From Natronogracilivirga saccharolytica (GTDB lineage: Bacteria; Bacteroidota; Rhodothermia; Balneolales; Natronogracilivirgulaceae), in the NCBI RefSeq assembly GCF_017921895.1, contig NZ_JAFIDN010000001.1:517072-581071 (forward strand): a stretch of 64,000 bases of DNA, read 5' to 3'. Made by a program: the position numbers and the translations under genes. Numbering within the stretch: the first letter of the stretch is position 1; each line of letters starts with the position of its first letter. Positions 1 to 9,700 of the stretch are shown one piece after another. The notes beneath the pieces are model-generated. The model was not told the DNA's origin and searched no databases. It saw nothing but the letters and a program-made list of their open reading frames with translations.

Positions 1-2
1 GT

Positions 3-593
3 ACTGCCGTACCGTTGGTATATCAGTCCGTTAACTGGAACTTCGGTGTCTATCTCGCCGCTACCATGGGTTCAGAGATGACAGCCGCTGCTGCCGGTAC
101 TCTCGGTAAAGTTCGCCGTGATCCGTTCGCCATGCTGCCGTTCCTTGGCTATCACATGGCCGATTACTTCAACCACTGGTTGCAGATGGGTCGCGAACTC
201 CCCAACCCTCCGCGTATCTTCGGCGTTAACTGGTTCCGCACCGACGAAAACGGCAAGTTTATCTGGCCCGGTTTCGGAGAGAACATGCGCGTTCTCAAGT
301 GGATCGTTCAGCGTGTGAATGGTGAAGCTTTCGCTCTGGAGAGCCCGCTTGGCTGGATGCCGACACACGAAGATCTCGACTGGAGAGGATTGGAAAACTT
401 CACCGAAGATCAGTTCCATGATCTGATGACGGTTGACAGTGATGTCTGGAAGGAAGAAGTACTCGGACACGAGGAACTCTTCTCCAAACTGTACGACCGG
501 CTTCCGAAAGAATTCCTTTTCATGCGTGAACTGCTGCGCTCAGGACTGTGGCGTTCACCCAAACGCTGGGGAATGGAACCGGAGCGGTTCTGA
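3..593 (+). CDS. pckG: Phosphoenolpyruvate carboxykinase (GTP), C-terminal part
   Basis: Only the last ~196 codons are present; the reading frame is open to the window edge, so the gene begins upstream. GTP-dependent PEPCK converts oxaloacetate to PEP and CO2 with GTP, the entry step of gluconeogenesis, in the cytoplasm. The fragment shows the family's C-terminal signatures: the ATMGSE motif near the start, then FNHWLQMG, then NWFR followed by [16 protein letters not shown], which contributes to the guanine-nucleotide pocket. A TTG at 15 is just an internal Leu codon of the longer protein. A strong hairpin terminator lies about 50 bp after the stop, so this is the end of its transcript. Confidence 0.95.
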   Translation, partial: TAVPLVYQSVNWNFGVYLAATMGSEMTAAAAGTLGKVRRDPFAMLPFLGYHMADYFNHWLQMGRELPNPPRIFGVNWFRTDENGKFIWPGFGENMRVLKWIVQRVNGEAFALESPLGWMPTHEDLDWRGLENFTEDQFHDLMTVDSDVWKEEVLGHEELFSKLYDRLPKEFLFMRELLRSGLWRSPKRWGMEPERF

Positions 594-640
594 TCCTGCA
601 CAGCATGGATAACCCATCCATGTGATTGAAAGTAAAAAAA

Positions 641-674
641 GGGCAGTGAGTATGTACTCGCTGCCCTTTTTTGT
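641..674 (+). terminator. Rho-independent terminator of pckG
   Basis: A GC-rich hairpin (arms GGGCAGTGAG and CTCGCTGCCC, one wobble pair) is followed immediately by a T tract and preceded by an A tract, so it may also stop minus-strand transcription from the TonB gene. Confidence 0.85.
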
Positions 675-731
675 TTTTTGAGATTTAAACTCCCGGAGAA
701 TCAAGGCATACTATTACTGCCGCACAATCAC

Positions 732-1409
732 TCAGGAAGCGGAGAGCCGGAACATTATCGGCAGGGAATAACGCACTTTCACCGGTCTGCCGCGTTGCCG
801 TCCGGGAGAAAACTGCAGCTGCTTGACTGCTTCAAGTGCTGCCTCATCACATCCTCCCCCGATACCTCTTACTACCCGGGGATCTACCACATTGCCCTGC
901 TCATCAATGACAAACTGAATAACCACCCTTCCTTCAATACCTGCATTGCGTGCGATTTCCGGATACCGCAGATTTCTGTAAACTGCGGACATGCCACCCA
1001 GCAGCACGGGCATTTCTTCAACTATGGTAAATATTTCATGCTCATCAAACTCTTCCTCATCATCTTCAGGTAAAGCGGGGGGAGCTGAGACGAAAAGTCC
1101 TTCCTCAAGAGTAAAATCTGTACCCAGGTCATAGAAAACTTCGTCGGCAATTTCCTCGTTGGGAACCATTCTTGGTGCAGGAGGCCGCGGTGGCGGTGGC
1201 GGGCGCATGATCTGCTCCGTCCTGATGATATCTTCCATCTCAATGATTTCCGGCTCAACATGACTGATCGTGAATTCCGGGCTGAATGTCAGGTTGATCC
1301 GGAAGATAACTATGAACACAATCAGCGTGACGATCAGCCCTGCCTGGAGATTAATCATGTAGTAATCTCTCAAATCGGCGTTATCTTTCTTCCACTTGTA
1401 CAATGACAT
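732..1409 (-). CDS. TonB-family energy transducer
   Basis: A 225-residue inner-membrane-anchored periplasmic protein of the TonB family, which passes proton-motive force from ExbB/ExbD to TonB-dependent outer-membrane receptors. One transmembrane segment lies at about residues 21-40, then a short proline-rich stretch (PPPPPRPPAP, about 70-79), an acidic linker, and a C-terminal TonB domain (about 135-222) with the typical 'YPEIARNAGIEGRVVIQFVIDEQGNV' course and the GCDEAALEAVKQLQFSPG segment. The proline region is much shorter than in E. coli TonB. The start at 1409 is preceded by GAGGTTAG, a plausible ribosome site. No exbB/exbD is adjacent. It could serve the TonB receptor at 32.6-35.4 kb, but that is inference. 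Confidence 0.9.
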   Translation of the reverse strand: MSLYKWKKDNADLRDYYMINLQAGLIVTLIVFIVIFRINLTFSPEFTISHVEPEIIEMEDIIRTEQIMRPPPPPRPPAPRMVPNEEIADEVFYDLGTDFTLEEGLFVSAPPALPEDDEEEFDEHEIFTIVEEMPVLLGGMSAVYRNLRYPEIARNAGIEGRVVIQFVIDEQGNVVDPRVVRGIGGGCDEAALEAVKQLQFSPGRQRGRPVKVRYSLPIMFRLSAS

Positions 1410-1709
1410 GTCTAACCTCTGAGTTTACATAGTAACATATAGAGGCCACATTGCTACAGTACCGGCGGTGGCAAACCGGCACTGAGACAATCCGGTTTCT
1501 GCCCGGACTGCCATGTCCTGTCAATTCCATACCAGAAATCGACAGGCTACCCGTTTTTTCAAACAGACAATCGTAACCAGCTGAAAAGCAATTACTCCAA
1601 AATACAGATATGCATGCCTTCTCTAATGTTATACGATGTACAGGGATTTTAGTTGTGAAGTTTGTTACCTTTTTGCAAGTATTGATCACCAAACTATTGC
1701 AGCGACCTT
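1410..1709. other. Divergent intergenic region, TonB gene / murB
   Basis: 300 bp between divergent genes; it should hold both promoters. I see no convincing open frame: the minus-strand ORF here overlaps the TonB start and has no family features. A weak inverted pair (CCTGTC at 1517, GACAGG at 1541) is followed by a T run at 1554, too loose to call a terminator. Confidence 0.4.
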
Positions 1710-2783
1710 TTGAAAATTACCGGGAAACACACTATCAAAACCGGGGTTGATCTGAAACCATACAACACCTTCCGGATTGAAGCCTTTGCTTCGCGGTGGG
1801 CAGAGCTGCATAATGCAGACGACCTTTTTCGGGTCATGGAATTACCGGAATTTCAATCCGGGAGAAAATACATTCTTGGCGGAGGCAGCAATGTTCTGTT
1901 CACCGGTGATTTTGACGGGCTGATTATAAAAAATAATATTTCAGGGATATCGGTTGTCCCGGAAAATGACCGTCACGTTATCCTGAAGTCCGGTGCCGGA
2001 GTGATCTGGGATGACCTGGTCAGGTACAGTCTAGATCATAATCTTGGAGGTATTGAAAACCTCTCCATGATTCCCGGATCCGTGGGAGCTGCACCCATTC
2101 AGAATATCGGAGCTTATGGAGTGGAGCTTGAAGATACGTTCCTTTCACTCGAAGCCATTAATCTGAAAACCGGCGAACATACGGACTTCGACCATCAAAT
2201 GTGCCGTTTCGGGTACCGGGACAGCATTTTCAAACGGACACACAAGGACAAGTATATCATTACAAGTGTGACGCTCAGACTGCAAAAAAAACCCGAACCC
2301 ACACTGGATTACGGCAATTTGCGACACACACTTGCAGCCGAAGGCATAACCGACCCGGACATTCATGATGTCAGCCGGGCGGTTCGCTCCATACGCGCAT
2401 CAAAACTTCCGGATCCTGCGGTGACCGGCAATGCCGGAAGTTTTTTTAAAAATCCCGTGATGTCAGCCGGGTATTTTCAGGAGTTGAAAGCATCATGGCC
2501 TGAAATTCCCGGGTTTCCGGCAAAGAGCCAAAGTGAAAAACAAGCACAGGGTGCGGAAGGAGCGGAAAAAATGATGAAAGTTCCGGCTGCATGGCTTATT
2601 GAACAATGCGGATTCAAAGGAAAAAGGGACGGCGATGCCGGTGTTCATGACAGACATGCACTCATAATTGTCAATCACGGCAATGCTACAGGCCGGCAAC
2701 TACTGAATCTTGCGCGGTCCATTCAGGATGCCGTAGCCGGCAAGTTCGGAATACGTCTGGAACCGGAAGTCAATATCGTATAG
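1710..2783 (+). CDS. murB: UDP-N-acetylenolpyruvoylglucosamine reductase
   Basis: MurB reduces UDP-GlcNAc-enolpyruvate to UDP-MurNAc with NADPH and FAD, the second committed step of peptidoglycan precursor synthesis (cytoplasm). The 357-residue product has the FAD-binding part (YNTFRIEAFA at about 18-27, GGGSNVL at 57-63, IPGSVGAAPIQNIGAYG at 121-137), catalytic Arg170 in GYRDS, the proton donor Ser244 in GSFFKNP, and the C-terminal EPEV with the active-site Glu. It is the type I (E. coli-like) form. The start is TTG at 1710, the first possible start after an in-frame stop at 1683; no good ribosome site is visible. It converges on the unknown acidic protein with only 14 bp between stops. Confidence 0.95.
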   Translation: MKITGKHTIKTGVDLKPYNTFRIEAFASRWAELHNADDLFRVMELPEFQSGRKYILGGGSNVLFTGDFDGLIIKNNISGISVVPENDRHVILKSGAGVIWDDLVRYSLDHNLGGIENLSMIPGSVGAAPIQNIGAYGVELEDTFLSLEAINLKTGEHTDFDHQMCRFGYRDSIFKRTHKDKYIITSVTLRLQKKPEPTLDYGNLRHTLAAEGITDPDIHDVSRAVRSIRASKLPDPAVTGNAGSFFKNPVMSAGYFQELKASWPEIPGFPAKSQSEKQAQGAEGAEKMMKVPAAWLIEQCGFKGKRDGDAGVHDRHALIIVNHGNATGRQLLNLARSIQDAVAGKFGIRLEPEVNIV

Positions 2784-2797
2784 AATGGGCGGTCCGG

Positions 2798-4447
2798 CTA
2801 AGTCCTTTCGGAAAAATAGGTTTGCATCCGGTCGGTAAAGTGAATGGCCGTATCGGAATAAATGTCGATCATGTTCCTGTCAAAAACCTCCCTGCTGATA
2901 AACTCTCCGGCCTGACTCCAGCTTTTTCGCTGCGATATCTCATCAAGCGCCATCAGATAGGCATTTTTATTGCCATTAAACAGCTCATTAATGAACTGTT
3001 TTTCCATATCTCTGACATAGGACCGGATATCCTCAAGACCGGCATTTCCGGGAATCATTCCTGAGTCGTCGTCATCAGACTGTGCTTCTTGCTCTCCGGC
3101 TGATACATCATCCTCCCTTTCATCTGAAGAAAACTCATAGGGCACCTGTGTGAACTGCTGCCATATCGGCACATCATCCTGATCGCTTCCTGACGTTTCC
3201 GTTTTTTTCAGTTTGGAATACAGCGGTTCATCGTCTTCGCCGCTGCCGCCAAACCCTGTGTTCAGCCGGGAGTTCAATGTCGAATCCTGATCCCTGCCTC
3301 CGTTCACCTTGCGGAACCTTGCCACAAGATTCTCTTCTTCATCGGGTCCTGCCTCTGAGTCGCTGTGACTCCGGCCGGATGAGATGTCGTCGCTTACTTT
3401 GCTGAGAGACGTCTTTGTGGGCTTCTCTTCTGCATCTTCGTTTTCCGGTGCAGCATCAGAAGCCGCACCAGCGCGTCCTGAATCATCACGATCTCTTTGT
3501 CTGCGGGACATTTCTGACTGCAGCCGGGACCACTCCGTGCGTATTGATTTTGTGTTTTTGTCCTTTTTCTCTTCCGGGTTGTCTTCACGAAGCGAACTCT
3601 GCCGGGCGGATGCATCCCCGGACCGAACCTTTGACTCTTTCACCGCTGAACCATCATCAGATACGGCAGGTGCAGAATCCTCCGGACCAAGCAGATCGGC
3701 ACCCACATCATCCAGTTCGTCATCATCATAAAGAAGCGGGCGGGAAATAATTTCAATCAGCCTGTCACGGTTGACACCCTTTTTTTCGGCATCAAACAAA
3801 CGTGCGACACCCGGCTTGCCCTTGTCTCTGAAAAACATTGAAAAATATTCCGAATCAATCGACTCACCCATCAGTTCAAACCAGGGATCGAAAAGTGATG
3901 CCCATTTCAGAGAGTTGTATTTCGAAGTTACGCGTTCATCAAGGCGCTCGATAATCCGGTCTGCCTGTTCCTTGGTCAGCACCTCTCTCTGTTTTTTTTC
4001 CATAAACCTCGGGATAGCCGTGGCAAAATACTCATAGACCACCACACCCTGCAGCCGTTGCTTCACCGTTTCGCGTTTCAGTTCTGTCTCATCACCAAAT
4101 ATATAATCCGGCAGAAACGCCCGCGGGGTGATCATCATATCAAGCAGGTCTTTAAGTGAATCCGCTAGTACAGACTCTGCCTGATCTGCCGGCATTCTCA
4201 CCCCCTGATGCACGGATTCAAGAAAACGGTCCCAGGCATCCCTGACGGAACCGGAACTCATATCTGCCCACTTGCTTTCAGGCATGGTAACGGACTCGTC
4301 GACCCTGCGGGTCAGTTCAACGCGCATGCGCCGGACCAGAAAATCGGGCAGTCCGGCACTGAGCAGCTCTTCCGGCGTGTAATGTGAACGCCGGTCGTCC
4401 AGTTTCTTTTTCTGGTTTTTGATGATGACTTGAATAAGTTTCTCCAT
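2798..4447 (-). CDS. Acidic protein of unknown function
   Basis: About 549 residues from the ATG at 4447; the frame opens further upstream only through a TTG at 4495 that would sit inside a palindrome. I do not recognise the family. The N-terminal ~230 residues look folded and helical (ELLSAGLPDFLVRRMRVELTRRVDES; FLPDYIFGDETELKRETVKQRLQGVVVYEYFATAIPRFMEKK). A long, highly charged low-complexity middle follows (about 235-450, rich in D, E, S, K and R), then a helical C-terminus (about 470-549, DIRSYVRDMEKQFINELFNGNKNAYLMALDEI). No signal peptide or membrane segment is visible, so it is probably cytoplasmic. It is divergent from the ABC ATPase, with a perfect 16-bp palindrome between. Confidence 0.75.
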   Translation of the reverse strand: MEKLIQVIIKNQKKKLDDRRSHYTPEELLSAGLPDFLVRRMRVELTRRVDESVTMPESKWADMSSGSVRDAWDRFLESVHQGVRMPADQAESVLADSLKDLLDMMITPRAFLPDYIFGDETELKRETVKQRLQGVVVYEYFATAIPRFMEKKQREVLTKEQADRIIERLDERVTSKYNSLKWASLFDPWFELMGESIDSEYFSMFFRDKGKPGVARLFDAEKKGVNRDRLIEIISRPLLYDDDELDDVGADLLGPEDSAPAVSDDGSAVKESKVRSGDASARQSSLREDNPEEKKDKNTKSIRTEWSRLQSEMSRRQRDRDDSGRAGAASDAAPENEDAEEKPTKTSLSKVSDDISSGRSHSDSEAGPDEEENLVARFRKVNGGRDQDSTLNSRLNTGFGGSGEDDEPLYSKLKKTETSGSDQDDVPIWQQFTQVPYEFSSDEREDDVSAGEQEAQSDDDDSGMIPGNAGLEDIRSYVRDMEKQFINELFNGNKNAYLMALDEISQRKSWSQAGEFISREVFDRNMIDIYSDTAIHFTDRMQTYFSERT

Positions 4448-4491
4448 GATCCGGGAGTTTGTGAAACAGATTTCAGACAAAATACAGATTT

Positions 4492-4507
4492 CCAACGAAT
4501 TCGTTGG
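4492..4507. promoter_or_regulatory. 16-bp perfect palindrome, candidate operator
   Basis: CCAACGAATTCGTTGG reads identically on both strands and lies between the divergent acidic protein (ATG 4447) and ABC ATPase (ATG 4540), about 45 and 33 bp from the likely starts. Position and symmetry fit a dimeric regulator shared by both promoters; which protein would bind is unknown. Confidence 0.4.
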
Positions 4508-4539
4508 TCAATTTAGTCACTCTCCTTACATTATTATCT

Positions 4540-5310
4540 ATGATAAACCTGCAATGTACGCATCTTGGCAAAAAATTTGGAAAAACGGAAGTATTTCGTG
4601 ACCTGAATTTCGGATTCAGCGGGGCTTTGTGCATTGGTATTCAGGGTGCAAACGGAAGCGGCAAATCAACATTGATGAAATGCCTTTCCGGTCTGCTCCG
4701 GCCAAGCACCGGTCGGGTGTCCTGGACCGTCAGGGACGAGCAGCCTGACTCCGGAAGTATTCGCAGGCATATCGGGTATGCCGCTCCCTACATCCATTTG
4801 TACAAGGAATTGTCGATCCGGGAAAATCTCACGTTTATTCAAGAAATTCGCCCGGATAAACGGGCCGGATCCGAAAATGTGAAAGCAGCCGCTTTTGCCA
4901 CGGGTGGTCTTCCTGATGGCGGTCAGGAATTTACGGACCTGCTGGAGGGGAAAGATTCCTTTTCTGCCTCTCTTTCCGGAAAAAGGGATACCGGAAACGG
5001 TATAGACGATCTGATTGCCTATTGCGGGCTGGAGGGACTGGGCGGTCAGGAATATGGTTCATTGTCATCAGGACAGCAGCAGCGGGTTCGCCTTTGCGGA
5101 GCACTCGTGTCACGCCCGGAAATTTTAATGCTGGATGAACCGGGGACGAATCTGGATTCTGAAGGCATGGCGCTGGTGAGGGAAATCGTGCTTCATCAGC
5201 AAAACAGCGGTGGCATGGTTTTGCTGGCTTCCAATCGCGAAGAGGAGCTTTCCCTTTGTGACCGCATGATCTCGCTTTCTCCGGCAGGCGCGCATCAGAT
5301 CAGAGGATAA
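4540..5310 (+). CDS. ABC transporter ATP-binding protein (CcmA-like, no permease nearby)
   Basis: A 256-residue ABC ATPase subunit. Walker A GANGSGKST (36-44), signature LSSGQQQR (175-182), Walker B LMLDE (196-200) and the D-loop are intact, so it should hydrolyse ATP. The usual Q-loop Gln is replaced (GYAAPY at 79-84) and the H-loop His is Asn (LASN, 229-232), a pattern I associate with CcmA-like ATPases of Bacteroidota. An extra ~45-residue Gly/Asp-rich insertion (about 105-153) sits between the Q-loop and the signature. ATG 4540 is chosen over the upstream TTG at 4504 because the ABC fold begins at INLQCTHLGKKFG. No membrane partner is encoded here, so the substrate cannot be inferred. The next gene on the strand is the M29 aminopeptidase. 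Confidence 0.85.
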   Translation: MINLQCTHLGKKFGKTEVFRDLNFGFSGALCIGIQGANGSGKSTLMKCLSGLLRPSTGRVSWTVRDEQPDSGSIRRHIGYAAPYIHLYKELSIRENLTFIQEIRPDKRAGSENVKAAAFATGGLPDGGQEFTDLLEGKDSFSASLSGKRDTGNGIDDLIAYCGLEGLGGQEYGSLSSGQQQRVRLCGALVSRPEILMLDEPGTNLDSEGMALVREIVLHQQNSGGMVLLASNREEELSLCDRMISLSPAGAHQIRG

Positions 5311-5411
5311 AAGATGCCTGCTAAAAGATTCCTGCAGGCCGCCGAAATACATGCTGACTAACAGCTTTACATTACCATCAAATTACAAACTCAACAACCA
5401 AACTGCGTACC

Positions 5412-6527
5412 ATGGCCATGACTGATCCCAGAGATTACAAGCTTGCAGAAACCATCATCACGCACAGCACCCGGCTGGAAAAAGGGGAGCGGATCCTCAT
5501 AAACCTGATCGGATTCAACGGAATCGGGCTGGTACGCGCCCTGGTCACCCTTGCCCGGGAGATCGGTGCACACCCGTATCTGGATATCGTGGATCCGGAG
5601 ACCCAGCGTATTTTGCTCGAAACCGGGGATGCGGGATTCTGGAAAGATCAGGCCGAATCGGACGGCGTGCCGCTCATGAAACAGATGGATGCCTTTGTCG
5701 GCATTCGCGCTTCGGAAAACATCTACGAATCGTCAAAGGTGCCCGAAAAGGCCAACCGGGCATTTCAGCAGCACTACCTGCAACCCGTTCACTTCGATGA
5801 GCGTGTCAAAAACACCAAATGGTGCGTCTTGAGATATCCTTCCCCGGCATTTGCCATGAACGCCCGCATGCCCACATCAGCCTTCACCGATTTTTATTAC
5901 AATGCCTGCCTGCTTGATTATGCCCGGCTGCGGGATGCGATGCTGCCGCTCGAGGAGCGCCTTCGCAAGGCCAGTGAGGTCCGGCTGAAAGGCGAAGGCA
6001 CTGACATCCGCCTCCATGTGGACGGACAGGACTGGGTCAATTGCCACGGGACCCGCAATATTCCCGATGGCGAACTTTTTTCGTCTCCCCTTCGCGACTC
6101 AGTTAACGGCAGGATCCGGTATGCCCCCAGTGTTTACCTCGGCAAACCGTTCGATTTTGTTGAACTGACCGTAAAAGACGGGGTTGTGACGGATTTTGAT
6201 GCATCGGACCGCGAGGCCTTGCAGTCGATTCTGGATACGGATGAGGGTTCGCGCCGGTTCGGCGAATTCAGCTTTGGCACCAACCCGGTGATCGGGCAGC
6301 CGATGTATGACATATTATTTGATGAGAAGATCTACGGATCGAATCATTTGACGCTGGGTCAGGATTACGACGAAGCGCCGAACGGCAACAAAAGCCAGGT
6401 CCACTGGGATCTGGTATGCATCGGTGCGGATGTGTACCTTGACGGCGAACTCATCCGCAAGGGCCGCCATTTCGTCCCCGATGATTTACAAATATTAAAC
6501 CCGGATAACTTTTTTAAAGGAAGATGA
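5412..6527 (+). CDS. M29-family aminopeptidase
   Basis: A 371-residue metalloaminopeptidase of peptidase family M29 (AmpS / aminopeptidase T type), which removes N-terminal residues from peptides using a two-metal centre in the cytoplasm. The family signatures are present in order: an N-terminal domain with GERILINLIG and a 'GIRASENIYE' segment, then NIPDGELFSSP with a metal-ligand Glu, GEFSFGTNPVI with the second Glu, HLTLGQDY with a ligand His, and the C-terminal HWDLVCIGADVYLDG. Length is close to the usual ~370-410. Two in-frame ATGs (5412 and 5418) are equally possible starts. It follows the ABC ATPase on the same strand after ~100 bp; a functional link is not shown. Confidence 0.9.
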   Translation: MAMTDPRDYKLAETIITHSTRLEKGERILINLIGFNGIGLVRALVTLAREIGAHPYLDIVDPETQRILLETGDAGFWKDQAESDGVPLMKQMDAFVGIRASENIYESSKVPEKANRAFQQHYLQPVHFDERVKNTKWCVLRYPSPAFAMNARMPTSAFTDFYYNACLLDYARLRDAMLPLEERLRKASEVRLKGEGTDIRLHVDGQDWVNCHGTRNIPDGELFSSPLRDSVNGRIRYAPSVYLGKPFDFVELTVKDGVVTDFDASDREALQSILDTDEGSRRFGEFSFGTNPVIGQPMYDILFDEKIYGSNHLTLGQDYDEAPNGNKSQVHWDLVCIGADVYLDGELIRKGRHFVPDDLQILNPDNFFKGR

Positions 6528-6547
6528 CCGCCTTCTGCTCCAGGGAG

Positions 6548-6578
6548 TTGTTATGAAGTCAAATGTCGGGTAATTTTG
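6548..6578 (+). promoter_or_regulatory. Candidate Bacteroidota-style promoter for protein A
   Basis: TTG (6548-6550) and TAATTTTG (6571-6578) are 20 bp apart and match the TTTG / TAnnTTTG pattern of Bacteroidota housekeeping promoters. Transcription from here would leave a leader of ~180 nt before the ATG at 6764. The same bases also give a poor GG-N10-GC match, so the assignment is tentative. Confidence 0.35.
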
Positions 6579-6763
6579 TTGCATGACTCGGATTTTTTTT
6601 GCTACATTTACTTTAGCTGCATCAAACAAAAAAGCGCTTGCAGGGATAAGCGATTACCAAATCATTAAGCAGGGGAATCTGCTTTTACGCGATCTAACAA
6701 TTCGTTATCATAAAGCGGGTATGTATCAAGCATACTTGCCAACTAAAACAAAAGGAGACATAT

Positions 6764-9700
6764 ATGAATAGCAAAATGCTACGACCTTTTACAGGGTTTT
6801 TACTGGCATTCGCTCTTCTGTTTACGGGTTTCTCCCAATCGTATTCTCAGGCTACGGAGATTACGACCAATTGGGAACAGTCTGTAACAGAAGACAATTT
6901 GCCTGAATGGATGGACGGCAATCAGCGTGGAATGGCCGTTCATGAGGAGAACGGCAATAAATATTTGCTCATCACATCAGCCACTTCTCCATGGGCTGCT
7001 GATGCCTATTGGAACGTCCGAGTAATTAATGCAGAAAACGGCGATGATGAGGGAGAGATGAGCCTTGGAAGCTATGACGATGGCAAAGGCACATTTCGCA
7101 TCAGTGACGTAACCACAACAGAAGACAACAAGATTTTTGTCAACAACTATGCCGAGGTTGCCGGGCATACGGCATTCCTTGTACAGATGTTCACCGATTT
7201 GGATGATGAAGATCCTGTCGTTGTACTCGAAGATGACCTCATCGCTCAGGATGGATGGCGCATTGGCCGCGTGGCCAACATGACAGGCAATTTCGACAAT
7301 GGAACGGCTACACTTTATGTAACCAGCACACCTGCAGCTGATGAACCGGAAGAAGAAGCAATCCTTCGGTACACACAGACCGGTCCGGGAGAAAACTTCA
7401 GTGACGACCCGGAAATCTTTGAAGTAAATGACATCGGAACCAACCCGAGTGCCTCCGCAGCACTTCCGGGTGAAGAGCCCTTTTACTGGACTGCTGACGG
7501 CCGTTCGGTATTCAAAATGGATTCTGACGGCACCGAAATTGGCGCAATACCCAGTGAAGTGCTTGGTTCGTCAACTATTAAAGTCCAGTTTATCGACACC
7601 TATGAGGGCAATGATTACATAGCGGTAATCAACTCTGATAACAGCAGTGCCGAACTGGTACGTGTTGTAGACGGTGATCCCGAACTTGCAGAAGTAATCG
7701 GCACAACTCCGTCACTGGGCTCAGGCCTGCCTTTTGCAGGACTCGGCGAACCACGGTTCATCCGGACTGATGATGGTTTTGATGCCTATGTAATGGCAAG
7801 TGCGAGAGGCATCGGCTCGTATTCGGTTGAGCTGCTTGAAGAACCGGACCTGAATGAATACGATAACATAGCTGACCTTCTTGATAATGCCGAGGTAGGT
7901 GAAGAAGCAGTGTTGACCAACGAAGTGATTGTTACATTCGTGGCAGCTACCAATCGCAACCAGCACTATCTGTCAGACGAAACAGGTGCCGTACTGGTTG
8001 ATGATGACAACAACGTTCTTACCGGACTGGCAAGAGGCGATGGTATCACCGGATTTACTTTTGAATTCAGTGAATCTGATGGTACTACTCAGCTGCTCCC
8101 GCTCGCTGATATTGCACCCACCACATCTGACAACGACCTGCCATACTGGGAAACCACACTGGCGGATCTTGAATATGTTGGTGAGCCACGGCTGATGAAA
8201 GTTGAAATGGCTCAATTTGTTGACGAAGGTGATTTCGAAGAAACCACCAACTATGGAATTATTGACCCAACCGTAACCAGTCCTGTGACTTTCAGAACTC
8301 ATTTAAGTGATTCTGATGTTATTGGTGAAGCTATACCGGCAGGGGTCGTCAACCTCAAAGGCATTGCCGCAGAATTCTTCGGTACTCCACAGCTATATGC
8401 AGCTCATTATGACCTGATTGAAGAAGTCGAAGTGGATATTGAAGGCTTCGCTCTGGAATCCCCTGAAGACGGTGCTGAGCTTACTGTCGAAGGCTCACCA
8501 GTTGATGAAGTTGTGATTACCTGGGAGCGCCCGGCATCCAACGTCGACGGATTGCTGCACTTCACCTGGCACCTCGATGCCCGCGGAGATAACTTTGATG
8601 ATCCTATAGTCAGCATTCCTGCTGATGGCAATGGCAATGACAATCAGCTGACCCTTACCATGGGTGCCATCGACCAGTTGTTGGATGACAACGGCCTTGA
8701 CATCGGTGATGTCTTGGAAGCAGACTGGACCATAACTGCCGAAGCAGGCGATGAAGTGGTATTTGCAGATGCGGCATTTGCCATCGATCTTGAGCGTGGC
8801 GAAATCGACACAGTTGAGTTTGACAATCTTGAAGATTTTGCAAATTTCCCTGTAACTGCCGGTCAATATCAAAGCGGCACCTTTGAAGGCCAGGACGGTT
8901 CCACATGGGAATATGTAAATGCAAGAGGTGACATACATATTGATGAACCGACACCGGGTCTGCAAAACAATGCCGATGCAAAAATCGAGTCAGGCACCAT
9001 CACCGGTGGCATTGCTGCCCTGCAGTTTGACTACATGCAAATGTTCAGCAACGATGTTGAACTGGATGTGTTTGTCAATGACGAGCTGGTGGCTACAGTT
9101 ACATCAGACGGTCAGCAGAATGAAGTGCTCAGCTCCGGTCTTATTGGCATCCCGGATGTAGAAGGCGATTTTGTTCTTCGCTTCCAGAACACCTCAAGTG
9201 GTGCCCAGGTTGCCGTGGACAATGTTCAGTGGCTGAGTGTGGAACCGGATCCCGAGCCGGACTTCTTCACCGTTTACTACAACAACCCGGAAGGATGGGA
9301 TGATGTGTACGCCTATGCCTGGGAAGATGATGGTGATCCCTATATCGAATGGCCGGGTGAACTGATGAACGAACCCGAAGAAGATTCCGAGTGGTACAGC
9401 TATGATGTGCCCGTAAACTTCGACATGATCATCTTCAATGATAATGACGGGAATCAGACTGATGACCTGTCCCGAAACACCACCGGTTGGTATGATGGTG
9501 AACAGTGGTATGACGAAGAACCGGTTGAGGTTCTCCCCTATGAGACCCTGTTCCAGCTCTCCACGATCGACGAAACCCGTCCGGACTGGTTCAGCGATGA
9601 CCACACCGAGCGTGGAATGATCGCCGGCGATGATCACATGTATGCCGTCAGCCGCAAGGACGGGATCTTTGTCTACGTGCTGGATAACGAGACCGGCGAG

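Noticed and set aside
1517..1560. Possible terminator in the TonB-murB gap
   Set aside because: The arms are only six bases, the loop is long and the T run is not adjacent; neither flanking gene ends here.
6583..6771. Small 62-codon frame just before protein A
   Set aside because: It covers the likely leader and ribosome site of protein A and has no recognisable features.
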